Assembly: GCF_028736215.1 (NCBI RefSeq)
Contig: NZ_CP117883.1
Span: 6,262,001-6,326,000, forward strand
Source of the DNA: Mucilaginibacter sp. KACC 22773
Lineage (GTDB): Bacteria; Bacteroidota; Bacteroidia; Sphingobacteriales; Sphingobacteriaceae
DNA: 64,000 nucleotides
Reading direction: 5' to 3'
The position numbers and the translations under genes were made by a program. The notes below the pieces were generated by a model that had not been told where the DNA came from, searched no databases, and saw nothing but the letters and a program-made list of their open reading frames with translations. This document shows, one piece after another, positions 32,755 to 42,439 of this stretch; positions within the stretch are counted from its first letter, which is position 1; each line of letters begins with the position of its first letter.

Positions 32755-33609
32755 ATGATAGAGATTAAAGAACTGCATTTCGGGTACCAAAAAAACAAGC
32801 CGCTTTTTAGCGGACTAAACCTTTCCTTGAGCAAAGGCCATATTTACGGCCTGCTTGGCAAAAACGGGGCAGGCAAATCAACCCTGCTCAAAAACATGGT
32901 AGGCCTTACCTACCCGGCAAAGGGCGCCTGTTACTATAACAACAAAAATGTTTTCGGCAGGCCGGTTTCTGTTTTGGAAGATGTTTACTTTTTGGCCGAA
33001 GAACTTTTTGTGCCCGATATTACACCCGCACAGTATGTTAAAAGCACCGCTGTGTTTTATCCCAAATTCAGCAAAGCCGATTTTTACCGGTACCTGGCCG
33101 CTTTGGATGTTGATATGGATGCCGTAATGGATAAGCAAAGCTACGGCCAGCAAAAAAAGGCCATGATCGCTTTCGGGCTTGCCACCAATACAGGTTTGAT
33201 GATCATGGATGAGCCTACCAACGGATTAGATATTCCGTCCAAAGTGCAGTTCCGCAAGCTGATAGCGTCGGTATTAACCGAAGACAGGTGCATTGTAATA
33301 TCTACCCACCAGGTACGCGACCTTGACAGCCTGATTGATACTCTGCTCATTTTACATAAAGGCGAAATAGTGGTTAATCAATCAATGGATGAAGTAGCCG
33401 AAAAAATAACCTTTGGCAGCTATGCCGATACCGAAGGCTTGCCGGTGCTGTATGAAGAAAAAGGCCAGCGCGGCAAAAACGTTATTATTCAAAACAGCAC
33501 CGGCGAGTATAGTAAAGTTGATCTTGAACTGCTGTTTAACGCCATTACAACCGGCAACCATCTTGTTTTACAAACACTAAAAGCTACAGCAGATGAACGA
33601 GATATTTAA
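32755..33609 (+). CDS. ABC transporter ATP-binding protein
   Basis: I chose ATG 32755; the longer frame starts with a non-standard codon inside the promoter. The 284-residue protein has Walker A GKNGAGKST (35-43), an unusual signature SYGQQKKA (129-136) instead of LSGGQ, and Walker B with MDEPTNGLD (151-159), then the H-loop STHQ. It couples ATP hydrolysis to the membrane partner encoded next, whose start overlaps by 17 bases. YtrB-type transporters of this architecture often handle antibiotics or envelope stress. Confidence 0.9.
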   Translation: MIEIKELHFGYQKNKPLFSGLNLSLSKGHIYGLLGKNGAGKSTLLKNMVGLTYPAKGACYYNNKNVFGRPVSVLEDVYFLAEELFVPDITPAQYVKSTAVFYPKFSKADFYRYLAALDVDMDAVMDKQSYGQQKKAMIAFGLATNTGLMIMDEPTNGLDIPSKVQFRKLIASVLTEDRCIVISTHQVRDLDSLIDTLLILHKGEIVVNQSMDEVAEKITFGSYADTEGLPVLYEEKGQRGKNVIIQNSTGEYSKVDLELLFNAITTGNHLVLQTLKATADERDI

Positions 33610-34381
33610 CCTGAAACGCTTTGGCCGGCTGTTTTATAAACATACAACCGAGCATTATAAAAGCTACCTGATGTCAATAACGGTGCTTACCTGCGTGCTG
33701 TTGCTGGGTGGCAGCTTCCTGGTATTTTTGATGGATGTGCGCATGGAGCTACCGCTGCAGCTTTTGCTATTGGGCTGGGTTATACTGTTCACCGGCACCA
33801 TATTTACCAGCACCATATTTACTGACCTAGGCGACGATAAAAAAGCGCTGGGCGCATTAACCCTGCCAAGTACCCATTTTGAAAAATACCTGGTGGCCTG
33901 GCTATACTCGTTCGTAGTATTTTTGGTGGTATCAATAGGCTGTTTTTACCTGGTAATGCTATTTTTATTACATGCTAAACATTTTCCAGGGCCGCCGCTT
34001 GAAATATTCAGCCTTTTTTACCGCATACTTGGTTTTGGTGGTAACGTGTTGTTCATCATCCTTATTTTGTATTCGCTGTTTCATTCTATCGCCTTTTTGG
34101 GGGCTATCTGCTTCAAAAAACTTCATTTTGTTAAAACCGCGCTGATTTTTTTTATCGTGATAGCCATACTCATCACCCTTAACAACGTAGCTATGCATTA
34201 TATGATACATCGCGATATTATCCAGGTAGTGCCATTTACATCGGTAGGTTTTATGGAAAAAGGGAAGTACTTTGCCGTAAACCCCGAAGATTTTGTTTGG
34301 ACGGGCCAATTGGTATATATCATTGTGGCATTTATTTTATGGACGGCTGCCTACTTTCGTCTTAAGGAAAAACAGGCGTAA
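33593..34381 (+). CDS. ABC transporter membrane subunit
   Basis: The 262-residue protein has six hydrophobic segments (about 26-46, 53-72, 100-126, 148-170, 180-198 and 236-253) and no soluble domain, as expected for the permease of a YtrBC-like transporter. Its start overlaps the ATPase gene by 17 bases. The GntR gene follows after 6 bases. Substrate unknown. Confidence 0.8.
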   Translation: MNEIFNLKRFGRLFYKHTTEHYKSYLMSITVLTCVLLLGGSFLVFLMDVRMELPLQLLLLGWVILFTGTIFTSTIFTDLGDDKKALGALTLPSTHFEKYLVAWLYSFVVFLVVSIGCFYLVMLFLLHAKHFPGPPLEIFSLFYRILGFGGNVLFIILILYSLFHSIAFLGAICFKKLHFVKTALIFFIVIAILITLNNVAMHYMIHRDIIQVVPFTSVGFMEKGKYFAVNPEDFVWTGQLVYIIVAFILWTAAYFRLKEKQA

Positions 34382-34387
34382 TGCATT

Positions 34388-34780
34388 ATGGAATTTAAAG
34401 ATAAGGATGCCATATACCTGCAGATAGCAGCTTATGTGAGCGAAAATATATTATTAGGCAAATGGCTGCCTGAAGAAAAGATCCCTTCCACGCGCGATAT
34501 GGCAGTTGAGCTCGAAGTAAACCCAAACACAGTTATCCGGGCGTACGAGTTTTTGCAATCGCAGGAGGTAGTGATCAATAAACGCGGGCTGGGCTTGTTC
34601 GTGGCACCGGATGGGCCGCAAAAGGTGAAGGCCTATCGCAAACAGCGTTTTATTCAGCAACAATTGCCCGATTTTTTCAGGAATATATACCTGTTAGACA
34701 TCGACATCAAAGACCTGGAGAACATGTACAAGGAATACACGGCCGGCTTAACCCAGCCTAAAGCAGACGAAAACAAATGA
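34388..34780 (+). CDS. GntR-family regulator (YtrA type)
   Basis: The 130-residue protein has a winged-helix domain with PSTRDMAVELEVNPNTVIRA (residues 33-52) and the wing VVINKRGLGLFVA, followed by a short helical C-terminus with no large effector domain, as in YtrA regulators. It probably represses its own operon by binding the inverted repeat at 32708-32745, and it loses its grip when the inducer is present. The next gene starts within its stop (ATGA). Confidence 0.88.
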   Translation: MEFKDKDAIYLQIAAYVSENILLGKWLPEEKIPSTRDMAVELEVNPNTVIRAYEFLQSQEVVINKRGLGLFVAPDGPQKVKAYRKQRFIQQQLPDFFRNIYLLDIDIKDLENMYKEYTAGLTQPKADENK

Positions 34781-35529
34781 AAACGAGTACAAAAATATTT
34801 ATAGCCGCTTTAGTATTCCTGGTGCTATGCATCGGGGGATACGACCTGTTGCTGAAAAAAGAATTTTTAACCGGCCGGTACAAAAACTATTATTCGCACT
34901 TTACCCCGCTGCCATACAAGGATTTTGATGCCCTGGAAATAAATGCCGCGCATAAAGCCAGTGTCGAGGTAGTACAAGGTTCCTTTGGTGTAAAAGCCGA
35001 TCCCAACATACTTGATTACGTACAATTTACCCAAAAGGGCAGGCTGTTGCAAATGAACATCAAATACAACACCAACCGGTTTTATAATGATGAAAATTAC
35101 CGCATCATCATATCGTGCCCCAGCCTTTCAAGCTTAACCGCTAATGCCTTCATTGTTATCAATAAACAGCGCGTTATTGATACTACTACAAACGACAACT
35201 GGAATTATGGTAAAATAATGATTGATGGCTTTAAACAGGATAGCTTAATCATAAGCCAGGACTATGGCAGCCAGGTTGTACTGGCCAATAATAACATCGG
35301 CTTGTTAAACGCTACCGTTGGGCTAAGCCCTTTCAGCGGTTCGCACATTACTATTTTAAAAAACAACCGCTTTAATGTAGCCAAACTACAGCTACTCAAC
35401 AAAAGCACCCTAAACCTTAACGAAGCTAAAATAAACCAGTTGGATTATCGCCCCGGCGATAGTACCCGCCTCATTATAAACGGGGCTGCCAAAAACAGCC
35501 TGCTACCCTATATCCACCTTAAACAATAG
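34777..35529 (+). CDS. hypothetical membrane-anchored beta-rich protein
   Basis: The 250-residue protein has an N-terminal hydrophobic anchor (STKIFIAALVFLVLCIGGYDLL), then a periplasmic region rich in beta strands (ALEINAAHKASVEVVQGSFG, later KNNRFNVAKLQLLNKSTLN) similar to DUF2807-type beta-helix proteins. Translation is coupled to the GntR gene by an ATGA overlap, and the second ATPase starts 7 bases later, so it belongs to the operon and may act as an envelope-facing partner. Function unknown. Confidence 0.65.
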   Translation: MKTSTKIFIAALVFLVLCIGGYDLLLKKEFLTGRYKNYYSHFTPLPYKDFDALEINAAHKASVEVVQGSFGVKADPNILDYVQFTQKGRLLQMNIKYNTNRFYNDENYRIIISCPSLSSLTANAFIVINKQRVIDTTTNDNWNYGKIMIDGFKQDSLIISQDYGSQVVLANNNIGLLNATVGLSPFSGSHITILKNNRFNVAKLQLLNKSTLNLNEAKINQLDYRPGDSTRLIINGAAKNSLLPYIHLKQ

Positions 35530-35535
35530 TAACTT

Positions 35536-36423
35536 ATGAAATTACAAATCAATTCCCTTTCAAAAACTTACGCCAACGGGGTACATGCATTAAAGGATGT
35601 ATCCCTCACTTTGAATAACGGTATGTTTGGTTTATTGGGCCCAAACGGCGCCGGTAAATCATCGCTGATGCGCACCATTGCAACCTTGCAGGAAGCCGAT
35701 AAAGGCAGCGTTTTTTTAGATGACCTGGATGTACTTAAAAACAAAACCCAGGTAAGGCAGCTGCTTGGTTACCTGCCACAGGAGTTTGGCGTATACCCTA
35801 AAATATCTGCCGAGCGCATGCTTGACCACATTGCCCAGCTTAAAGGCATAGGTAATGCCGCCGAGCGCAAAAAACTGGTGGGCAGCCTGCTCGAAAATGT
35901 GAACCTATCTAAAGACCGCAAAAAACACCTGGGCACCTTCTCGGGCGGGATGAAACAGCGCTTTGGTATTGCCCAGGCCCTAATAGGCAACCCCAAACTC
36001 ATTATTGTTGATGAACCTACCGCCGGGCTCGACCCTGCCGAGCGCAACCGCTTTTACAACCTGCTGAGCCAGCTGGGCGAGAATACTATTGTAATTTTAA
36101 GCACCCATATTGTAGAGGACGTGAGTACCCTTTGCGCCAACTTTGCTATTATTTGCCAGGGCGAAGTATTATACGCCGGCCAGCCCGATGCGGCCGTAAC
36201 CGAACTGGAAGGCAAAATTTACAGCAAAGCGATCGACAAGGCCGATCTTGATTTTTACAAAGATGATTTTTCGGTCATCTCTACCCAATTGAAAACGGGG
36301 CAGCTGCACATTCGCATTATACAGGATACTGAACCGGGCAACGGCTTTATCGCCGCAATCCCAAATCTGGAGGATGTGTACTTTAGCAATATTGCCACCC
36401 GCGTAGATGTAAATACCATTTAA
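35536..36423 (+). CDS. ABC transporter ATP-binding protein
   Basis: The 295-residue protein has Walker A GPNGAGKSS (35-43), signature FSGGMKQR (135-142), Walker B IIVDEPTAGLD (156-166) and H-loop STHIVEDV. It is a classical type-2 exporter ATPase and pairs with the 1210-residue permease encoded 21 bases downstream. It is a second ATPase of the operon, distinct from the first, so the operon carries two transporters. Confidence 0.9.
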   Translation: MKLQINSLSKTYANGVHALKDVSLTLNNGMFGLLGPNGAGKSSLMRTIATLQEADKGSVFLDDLDVLKNKTQVRQLLGYLPQEFGVYPKISAERMLDHIAQLKGIGNAAERKKLVGSLLENVNLSKDRKKHLGTFSGGMKQRFGIAQALIGNPKLIIVDEPTAGLDPAERNRFYNLLSQLGENTIVILSTHIVEDVSTLCANFAIICQGEVLYAGQPDAAVTELEGKIYSKAIDKADLDFYKDDFSVISTQLKTGQLHIRIIQDTEPGNGFIAAIPNLEDVYFSNIATRVDVNTI

Positions 36424-36444
36424 CCCGCTTAAAAACAAAATATT

Positions 36445-39400
36445 ATGTTTCGGAAAATATTCATTTTCGAGGTGCAAAACCGCCTCAGAAGGCCCGCGGT
36501 TTATCTTTATTTTGCCGCCATTCTTGCATTTACCATCACGACATTTGCTACCGGATCGTTACCCATGGGCGATAAGGAGCACATCAACGCGCCTTTTGTT
36601 TTGGCATTATGGTGCGCGGGTATTACCATGTTTATGATGCTGGTAAGCTCATCAATCATGGGCGAGCCGCTTTACCGGGATATTGAAAACAACACTAAAG
36701 ATTATTATCTCACCTACCCCATTACCAAAGCAGGTTATTTTTGGGGCAGATACCTGGGCAGCTTTGTGTTTATGCTTTTTATAGCCAGCGCCATAATTAT
36801 CGGGGCTTACATTGGTACAAAACTTGGCCCGGCCATGGGCTGGAAAGACCCTAAAGAATACGGCCCTAATAAGCTGATCTATTACCTGCATCCTTTTTTG
36901 GTGATGGCCCTGCCCAACCTGTTTTTTACCTCGTCGTTATTTTTTGGCCTGGTGGCGCTTACGCGGAATGTAAAGGTGATTTACACCGGTGGCATCCTGC
37001 TGTTTTTGGGTTATTTTATTTCTGTTTTCTTTCTGCAAAATACCAGTAATGCCACAGTAATTATCAATGCCGATCCCTTTGGTATTAGCGCCGTGCGCTT
37101 TATGTCGGCCATTACCACATCGGCTGATAAAAACACAATGCTGTTCCCGGTTACCGGCGCTTTTTTGGCCAACAGGTTGATATGGACAGGCGTTGGCCTT
37201 GCTATTTTGATATTTACCTACATACAATTCAGCTTCGAAAGGTTTTTTAGCGGCAAGCGCGATAAGGCGGCAATTGATGATGTGGTTTCAAAGACAAAAC
37301 GGGCATTAGTATTAAAGGCCGATATCAGTTTTACCGGCTCCTACAACCGTAAAACCTTATTTAACCTTGCGCGGGTAGAACTCACCAACATCATCCGCGA
37401 TAATTATTTCTGGATAATTTTACTGGCCGGAATGGGCTTCCTGGGTTTTGTATTCTGGCTGGGCATGAATGATTATGGGGTTGCCTATTTCCCGCGCACC
37501 GTAATTTTAATGGCCATATTTAACGATGTCTTCCCCTTTTTCATCTTCTTCATCATCATATTTTACACCGGCGAAACCCTGCACCGCGACAAAATTACGC
37601 GTTATGCATTCATTAACGATTCCTTACCGCCGCCAAACTGGGTGCTTAATGGTTCAAAACTCCTGGCTTTGCTGGTACTGGGTTTCGGCTTATCGTTGGT
37701 ACCGCTGGTAACGGGCTTAGTTGTACAAACCATAAAAGGCTTCCATCAATATAACCTGTCGTTCTTTTTAATGTATGTGTTTACGGTAATTATGCCGCGT
37801 TTCCTGGAGATGGTGATTTTTGCTTATGTGGTACACGTTGTTATCAATAATAAGTTTGTGGCGCATGGTGTTGGGGTAGCTATTTGGGTGCTGGTTTTCT
37901 TTTTAAATACAACCGGGATATTCAATTACAACCTGCTCATTTACTCCTATACCCCGTGGTATGGCATATCAGATATGGATGGCATAGGCCACATGCAGGC
38001 GCCTGTTTACTGGTTTAACCTGTACTGGCTGTTATGTGGCGGGCTGCTTATTATTATAGCCGCTTTGTTTTATTTCCGTGGCGTTACCAGCTCATTTAAA
38101 GAGCGGCTGCAACTGGTGGGCCAACGGTTTGATACCAAAACAAAACTTTTTACCGTGGCTGTTGGCATAGCTTTTTTGGCTGTAGGCGCTTACAATTACT
38201 ACAACATTAGCTACCTGAACAACTTTTTAACCCAGGGCGAAAACGAAGACAGGACTATTATTTACGAAAAATCTTTAAAAAAATACGCCGACCTGCCACT
38301 ACCAAAGGTTACAGGGATAAAGCTATTTGCAGATATTTATCCTGATAAGCAGCAGGAAATTGTAAAAGCCTTTGTAACTGTTTTTAACCCTACTGATAAA
38401 CCAATTGAAAGACTATTGTTAGATGGTGATGACGTTACCGGTTATAGTATAAAAATTGGCGGCAAGCCGGTGCCCTTTACCTATCCGCTGCTATACAAAC
38501 GGGGTATGTTCAATTGGTTCAGGCCAAAACAGGATACGGCCGACTTTAGGTTATACCAGTTTGAAAAGCCTTTGGCCCCGGGCGATTCGGTGGTGTTCGA
38601 GGTTAATTCATGCATCGCACATAAAGGCTTCGAAAATGGTTTGTATGCCAAAAACCTGCTGCATAACGGTACATTTTTTAACGGCGGCCTGCCCGGCATG
38701 GGCTATGATGATGACGACGAGGAAAACAGCAACTACGTGCGCAAAAAAAATGGGCTGCCCGAGAAGCAAGAGGAAGAAATAGCGCAAAACGACCCGGTAG
38801 GCATCAGTACCCTTAAATCGGGCAAAGCTTCCGGTTTGCTAAACCTTGATATTACGGTAAGCACATCGGCCAATCAAACCGCCATAGCCCCCGGCAACCT
38901 GCAAAAACACTGGCAGCAAAATGGCCGCAACTATTACCACTACACCGGTAATAATTTTTATGCCCCGCTGGCTATCCTGTCGGCAAGGTATGCAAACCGG
39001 CATGATAGCGTACAGCTTAACCATAAGGTTAATGTTGATATTTACTACCACCCGGCGCATAATACCAATATCAACCGCATAATGGCGGCTTATAAAGATG
39101 GATTGCATTATTTTTCAAAGGCATTTGGCCCCTACCCTTTCAATGATATCCGCCTGGCCGAAACAAGTGATTTTGGCCCGCATGATGCCTCATTAAGTAC
39201 GCTTGATACTTATGCCGAGCGATATGCCTGGAACGCCAATTTTGAAAACCCCAACCAGTTTGATTTTGTATATTTTAACACCAGCCGCCAGCTGGCACAA
39301 CAATGGTGGCGCTACCAGGTTGCGCCAAACGCAACTGTAGGCTCATTGGTAATACCCGAAGGCCTTGCCAGTTATAGCGCCTTGCTTATGGCCGAGCAAA

Positions 39401-40077
39401 AGTATGGTAAAGACAATATGAAATGGATATTGTATGACCAGGTGAACTTTTACACCTTTATCAGGCACCGGATGGAAGATAAGGAACATCCCCTGATAAA
39501 GGCCGACAAGTGGTTTTTATGGGGCGGCAAGGCCGGCCTGGTATTGTACACCCTAAAAGATTTGATGGGCGAAGACAGCCTGAACAATGCACTGCGCGAA
39601 TTTAAAAACGCCTATGCTTTTAAAAGCAAGCCACCTTACGCCGGCAGTACCGATTTGTACCGCTACCTGCAAAAGCATGTGCCCGATTCGTTACAATATT
39701 ACTTAACCGATACCTGGCAAAAAATCACGCTTTACGATAATAAACTGATCGATTTAAAATCGGCGCCAACCGGCAACAAAAACGAATATAAGGTTACCCT
39801 AACCGTAAACGCAGGTAAAGTTTGGATTGATAGCAAAGGCAATGATATCGAGGCCAAAAACATGAACGATTATATAGATATCGGCGTGTTTGGGGCCAAT
39901 ACTACCAACAAAGAAGGCAGGTTGATAGTGAACCCGCTCTACCTAAAACGGCACAAGCTTACCGCCGGTAAGCACACCATAACCATGATTGTAAAAGGCA
40001 AACCCGTAAACGCAGGCATCGACCCCTACAACAAACTGATAGACCGTTTAATGGGCGATAATTCGAAGGATTTTTAA
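36445..40077 (+). CDS. ABC permease fused to an M1 aminopeptidase-like domain
   Basis: The 1210-residue protein has roughly twelve transmembrane segments in residues 1-590, arranged as an ABC-2-like permease. An extracytoplasmic M1 aminopeptidase-like region follows (about 600-1200). In the position of the zinc motif HExxH the sequence reads RQLAQ (948-952, in NTSRQLAQQWW); only a later Glu (E972 in IPEGLASYSALLM) matches. The zinc site is therefore lost, and catalysis by the M1 mechanism is not expected. The domain may be a binding or sensing module. It is the last gene of the GntR/ABC operon; its ATPase partner precedes it. Confidence 0.85.
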   Translation: MFRKIFIFEVQNRLRRPAVYLYFAAILAFTITTFATGSLPMGDKEHINAPFVLALWCAGITMFMMLVSSSIMGEPLYRDIENNTKDYYLTYPITKAGYFWGRYLGSFVFMLFIASAIIIGAYIGTKLGPAMGWKDPKEYGPNKLIYYLHPFLVMALPNLFFTSSLFFGLVALTRNVKVIYTGGILLFLGYFISVFFLQNTSNATVIINADPFGISAVRFMSAITTSADKNTMLFPVTGAFLANRLIWTGVGLAILIFTYIQFSFERFFSGKRDKAAIDDVVSKTKRALVLKADISFTGSYNRKTLFNLARVELTNIIRDNYFWIILLAGMGFLGFVFWLGMNDYGVAYFPRTVILMAIFNDVFPFFIFFIIIFYTGETLHRDKITRYAFINDSLPPPNWVLNGSKLLALLVLGFGLSLVPLVTGLVVQTIKGFHQYNLSFFLMYVFTVIMPRFLEMVIFAYVVHVVINNKFVAHGVGVAIWVLVFFLNTTGIFNYNLLIYSYTPWYGISDMDGIGHMQAPVYWFNLYWLLCGGLLIIIAALFYFRGVTSSFKERLQLVGQRFDTKTKLFTVAVGIAFLAVGAYNYYNISYLNNFLTQGENEDRTIIYEKSLKKYADLPLPKVTGIKLFADIYPDKQQEIVKAFVTVFNPTDKPIERLLLDGDDVTGYSIKIGGKPVPFTYPLLYKRGMFNWFRPKQDTADFRLYQFEKPLAPGDSVVFEVNSCIAHKGFENGLYAKNLLHNGTFFNGGLPGMGYDDDDEENSNYVRKKNGLPEKQEEEIAQNDPVGISTLKSGKASGLLNLDITVSTSANQTAIAPGNLQKHWQQNGRNYYHYTGNNFYAPLAILSARYANRHDSVQLNHKVNVDIYYHPAHNTNINRIMAAYKDGLHYFSKAFGPYPFNDIRLAETSDFGPHDASLSTLDTYAERYAWNANFENPNQFDFVYFNTSRQLAQQWWRYQVAPNATVGSLVIPEGLASYSALLMAEQKYGKDNMKWILYDQVNFYTFIRHRMEDKEHPLIKADKWFLWGGKAGLVLYTLKDLMGEDSLNNALREFKNAYAFKSKPPYAGSTDLYRYLQKHVPDSLQYYLTDTWQKITLYDNKLIDLKSAPTGNKNEYKVTLTVNAGKVWIDSKGNDIEAKNMNDYIDIGVFGANTTNKEGRLIVNPLYLKRHKLTAGKHTITMIVKGKPVNAGIDPYNKLIDRLMGDNSKDF

Positions 40078-40099
40078 TAACCGGCCAACGATTTACCCA

Positions 40100-40327
40100 G
40101 TGCACCAAAAACACCTCCTAAACCTTACCATCAAAAAGCTCATCGGCGAAGCAACCGCCGATGAGCTTTTAGCACTTGATAGCCTGGTAAAAAGCCATCC
40201 CGAAGATGCATTTTTTGTAAATACCATAACCGACTGGTTTAACACTGATAACGAGACAGACGATAGGCAGAGTGAGCTGTTATTTAAACGCGTCAAGGAT
40301 AAAATAACCGATGAACCGTTAAAATAA
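40100..40327 (+). CDS. small protein resembling the N-terminus of FecR-type anti-sigma factors
   Basis: From GTG 40100 the 75-residue frame encodes HLLNLTIKKLIGEATADELLAL, a helical segment seen at the start of FecR-like proteins (about 20-40 residues that bind sigma). No membrane span or FecR domain follows, so it is either a short stand-alone domain or a truncated gene. It lies 22 bases after the 1210-residue permease gene and may belong to the operon. No good ribosome binding site. Confidence 0.4.
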   Translation: MHQKHLLNLTIKKLIGEATADELLALDSLVKSHPEDAFFVNTITDWFNTDNETDDRQSELLFKRVKDKITDEPLK

Positions 40328-40527
40328 AATGAATGCCTGACTAAAAAACAAAGAACCACAGTCGTTATTTTCAACGCAGAGAACCCAAATTGCACACATA
40401 GTGTAAAGTGCTTTACATTATGTGTGCAAAAACAGTAAAAACTTGCACATCAGACACTTTAGGGGTATTTTTAAATAAAAACAGGTTAACCGATTTTTAA
40501 AAGTTGTCTAAAAAAATAAAAACAGAC

Positions 40528-40606
40528 CGCCATTGCGAAGTATTAAACAATCCCCGATATGCTAAGTTCCAAATAGTTCGGGATTGCTTCGTAACTCGCA
40601 ATGGCG
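40528..40606. repeat. 11-bp inverted-repeat element in the 40328-40661 gap
   Basis: CGCCATTGCGA (40528-40538) and TCGCAATGGCG (40596-40606) are exact inverted repeats. The interior holds AACAATCCC and GGGATTGCTT, which pair too, so the whole can form a long hairpin. Related words (TTATGCCTCGCAATGACAT) occur near 63412-63430. Nothing else recognisable is in the gap. Confidence 0.6.
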
Positions 40607-40661
40607 TATGCGTGCTTCATTAAAAGTATAAGACAACGTTTAAATCATAAAAAAAACAGCC

Positions 40662-40853
40662 ATGAATTTATTTAATCAAAATGATCCTGATGAGCTGAAC
40701 GACGATGCTGACAGCGCCTTGCCTGAAAGCGAATTTACAGGCAACTCGTTTGATAACGATTTGCCCGACGGCCTAAAAAAGGATGAAGAAAGCGAGGGAG
40801 AGCAGCTTGGCTTTACTTCGTTGTTTGGTGGCAAAAACACCCCGATAGGTTAG
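40662..40853 (+). CDS. 63-residue acidic protein
   Basis: The frame starts at ATG 40662 and is rich in Asp, Glu and Asn (NDPDELNDDADSALPESE), with a short conserved-looking end FTSLFGGKN. No signal peptide, membrane span or domain. The gap before it contains only the palindromic element and A-rich DNA. Composition suggests an intrinsically disordered protein. Doubtful but plausible. Confidence 0.4.
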   Translation: MNLFNQNDPDELNDDADSALPESEFTGNSFDNDLPDGLKKDEESEGEQLGFTSLFGGKNTPIG

Positions 40854-41003
40854 GTTGAAATTTTCCCTGCGGGCTGCAAATTCAATACCCGTCATATAAT
40901 ATGATAGGCAATGTACTTTTGTGCCCGCTTAGTAAGTTTTCAGAAAGATTAAAGTTTCAACAAGGAACCGACAATAATATTGAGCTTTTGTTAGCCCCAG
41001 GTG

Positions 41004-42422
41004 ATGCAAATACAGTCCGTTGTTAAAATTGCGCTGATAGGCTTACTGACAGCCGGTATGTCCTTTTCCTGCGGGCAACATCAAAGTAATAAAGCGTTTA
41101 CGCTGTCTGCAGAAAACGGCAAAAACGACACCAGCCAAATTGCGCGGTTAGTTAAAAAAAGTTTATTGGTGCAGGCAACTAATGCTGATAGTGCTTTAAT
41201 ATATGCCGGCCAGGCCCTTGCTATTGCAAAAAACATCAATTATAAAACGGGCGAAGCAAATAGCTTAAACCGGATGGGCGTTGTGTTATGGAAAAATGGC
41301 AGGTATGACCGTGCACTTGAACTGTTATTGGGCGCTTTAAAAATAAGGGAAGAAAAAAAAGATCAGCCGGGCGAGCTGGCCTGCCTCAATAACATCGGCA
41401 TTATCTATTCCGATCAAAATGATGATGAGAAAGCCCTTACCTATCACTTTAAGGCAAAAGCCATTGCCGAATCAACACATAACAACAAATTTTTAAGCAC
41501 CATATTATCTAATATAGGCAACAGCTATATTAAATTGAATAAAGTGAACCTTGCCCTGGGGTACGAGATGCAGGCCTATGCGCTGCAGCAAAACCTGGGC
41601 GATCAGGGTTCTTTATCAAATACCTTATCAATATTGGGCGATATTCACTATAAAATGAACCACCGGTCGCTTGCAATTGAATACTACCGGCTAAGCTTAA
41701 ACAATGCCGAGAAAAACAATGATCAGGGTAGTCTGGCAGATACTTACAACAGCCTGGCGGCCCTATATAATGATATAAACCAGCCAGATTCAAGCGCGTT
41801 TTATGCAAAAAAAGGGTTAGAAGCGGCGCAAAAAGCCCATTATCCTATCGCAATATTTACAGCAAGCAGTTTACTCACAAAAATATACCAGGCATCAAAC
41901 GAGCACCTGGAATTGCTTTATTTAAAAACGGCAATGGCCGCGAAGGATAGCATGTTTAGCATCGAGAAAATTAAGCAGGTACAAACACTAAGCTTTAACG
42001 AGGCATTGCGGCAGCAGGAGATTTCTGAACAAAAAAGGCATGAAGCCGAAGAAAGGATCATCAATCTTCAATTAATAGGCATTGCCATATTTATCCCGGT
42101 TTTCTTTTTGGTGCTCCTTTTCCTTAGTAAGGGCCGTACACACCGTAGGGTCATTGAATTTATGAGCGTATTATCTCTGCTGCTTGTTTTTGAGTTTATC
42201 ACCCTTTTTATCCATCCCTTTGTTCAACGCATCAGTAGCCATTTGCCTGTGCTTGAGTTAGCGATACTTGTAGCGCTTGCTGCGGTGCTGGTGCCCTTAC
42301 ATCACCGGCTTACCAACTGGCTTCGTTTAAAATTAGTACACGCCGAAGCGCACGTGCACCTGGCACAAGGAAAGCCCAACGAGCCGGCAAAAAGACCGGT
42401 ATCCAGAAACCACCGCTCCTAG
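41004..42422 (+). CDS. TPR lipoprotein with C-terminal membrane segments
   Basis: I chose ATG 41004 over the GTG before it. The 472-residue protein has a lipoprotein-like signal (LIGLLTAGMSFSC, C23), TPR repeats (about 60-330) with units such as GEANSLNRMGVVLWKNGRYD and GELACLNNIGIIYSDQNDDE, a coiled coil (EALRQQEISEQKRHEAEER), then two or three transmembrane segments (about 350-425) and a short histidine-rich tail. It resembles the sensor part of TPR-histidine kinases but lacks a kinase. It is likely a membrane adaptor. No partner kinase nearby. Confidence 0.75.
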   Translation: MQIQSVVKIALIGLLTAGMSFSCGQHQSNKAFTLSAENGKNDTSQIARLVKKSLLVQATNADSALIYAGQALAIAKNINYKTGEANSLNRMGVVLWKNGRYDRALELLLGALKIREEKKDQPGELACLNNIGIIYSDQNDDEKALTYHFKAKAIAESTHNNKFLSTILSNIGNSYIKLNKVNLALGYEMQAYALQQNLGDQGSLSNTLSILGDIHYKMNHRSLAIEYYRLSLNNAEKNNDQGSLADTYNSLAALYNDINQPDSSAFYAKKGLEAAQKAHYPIAIFTASSLLTKIYQASNEHLELLYLKTAMAAKDSMFSIEKIKQVQTLSFNEALRQQEISEQKRHEAEERIINLQLIGIAIFIPVFFLVLLFLSKGRTHRRVIEFMSVLSLLLVFEFITLFIHPFVQRISSHLPVLELAILVALAAVLVPLHHRLTNWLRLKLVHAEAHVHLAQGKPNEPAKRPVSRNHRS

Positions 42423-42439
42423 TAACATGTACCCTGGCA

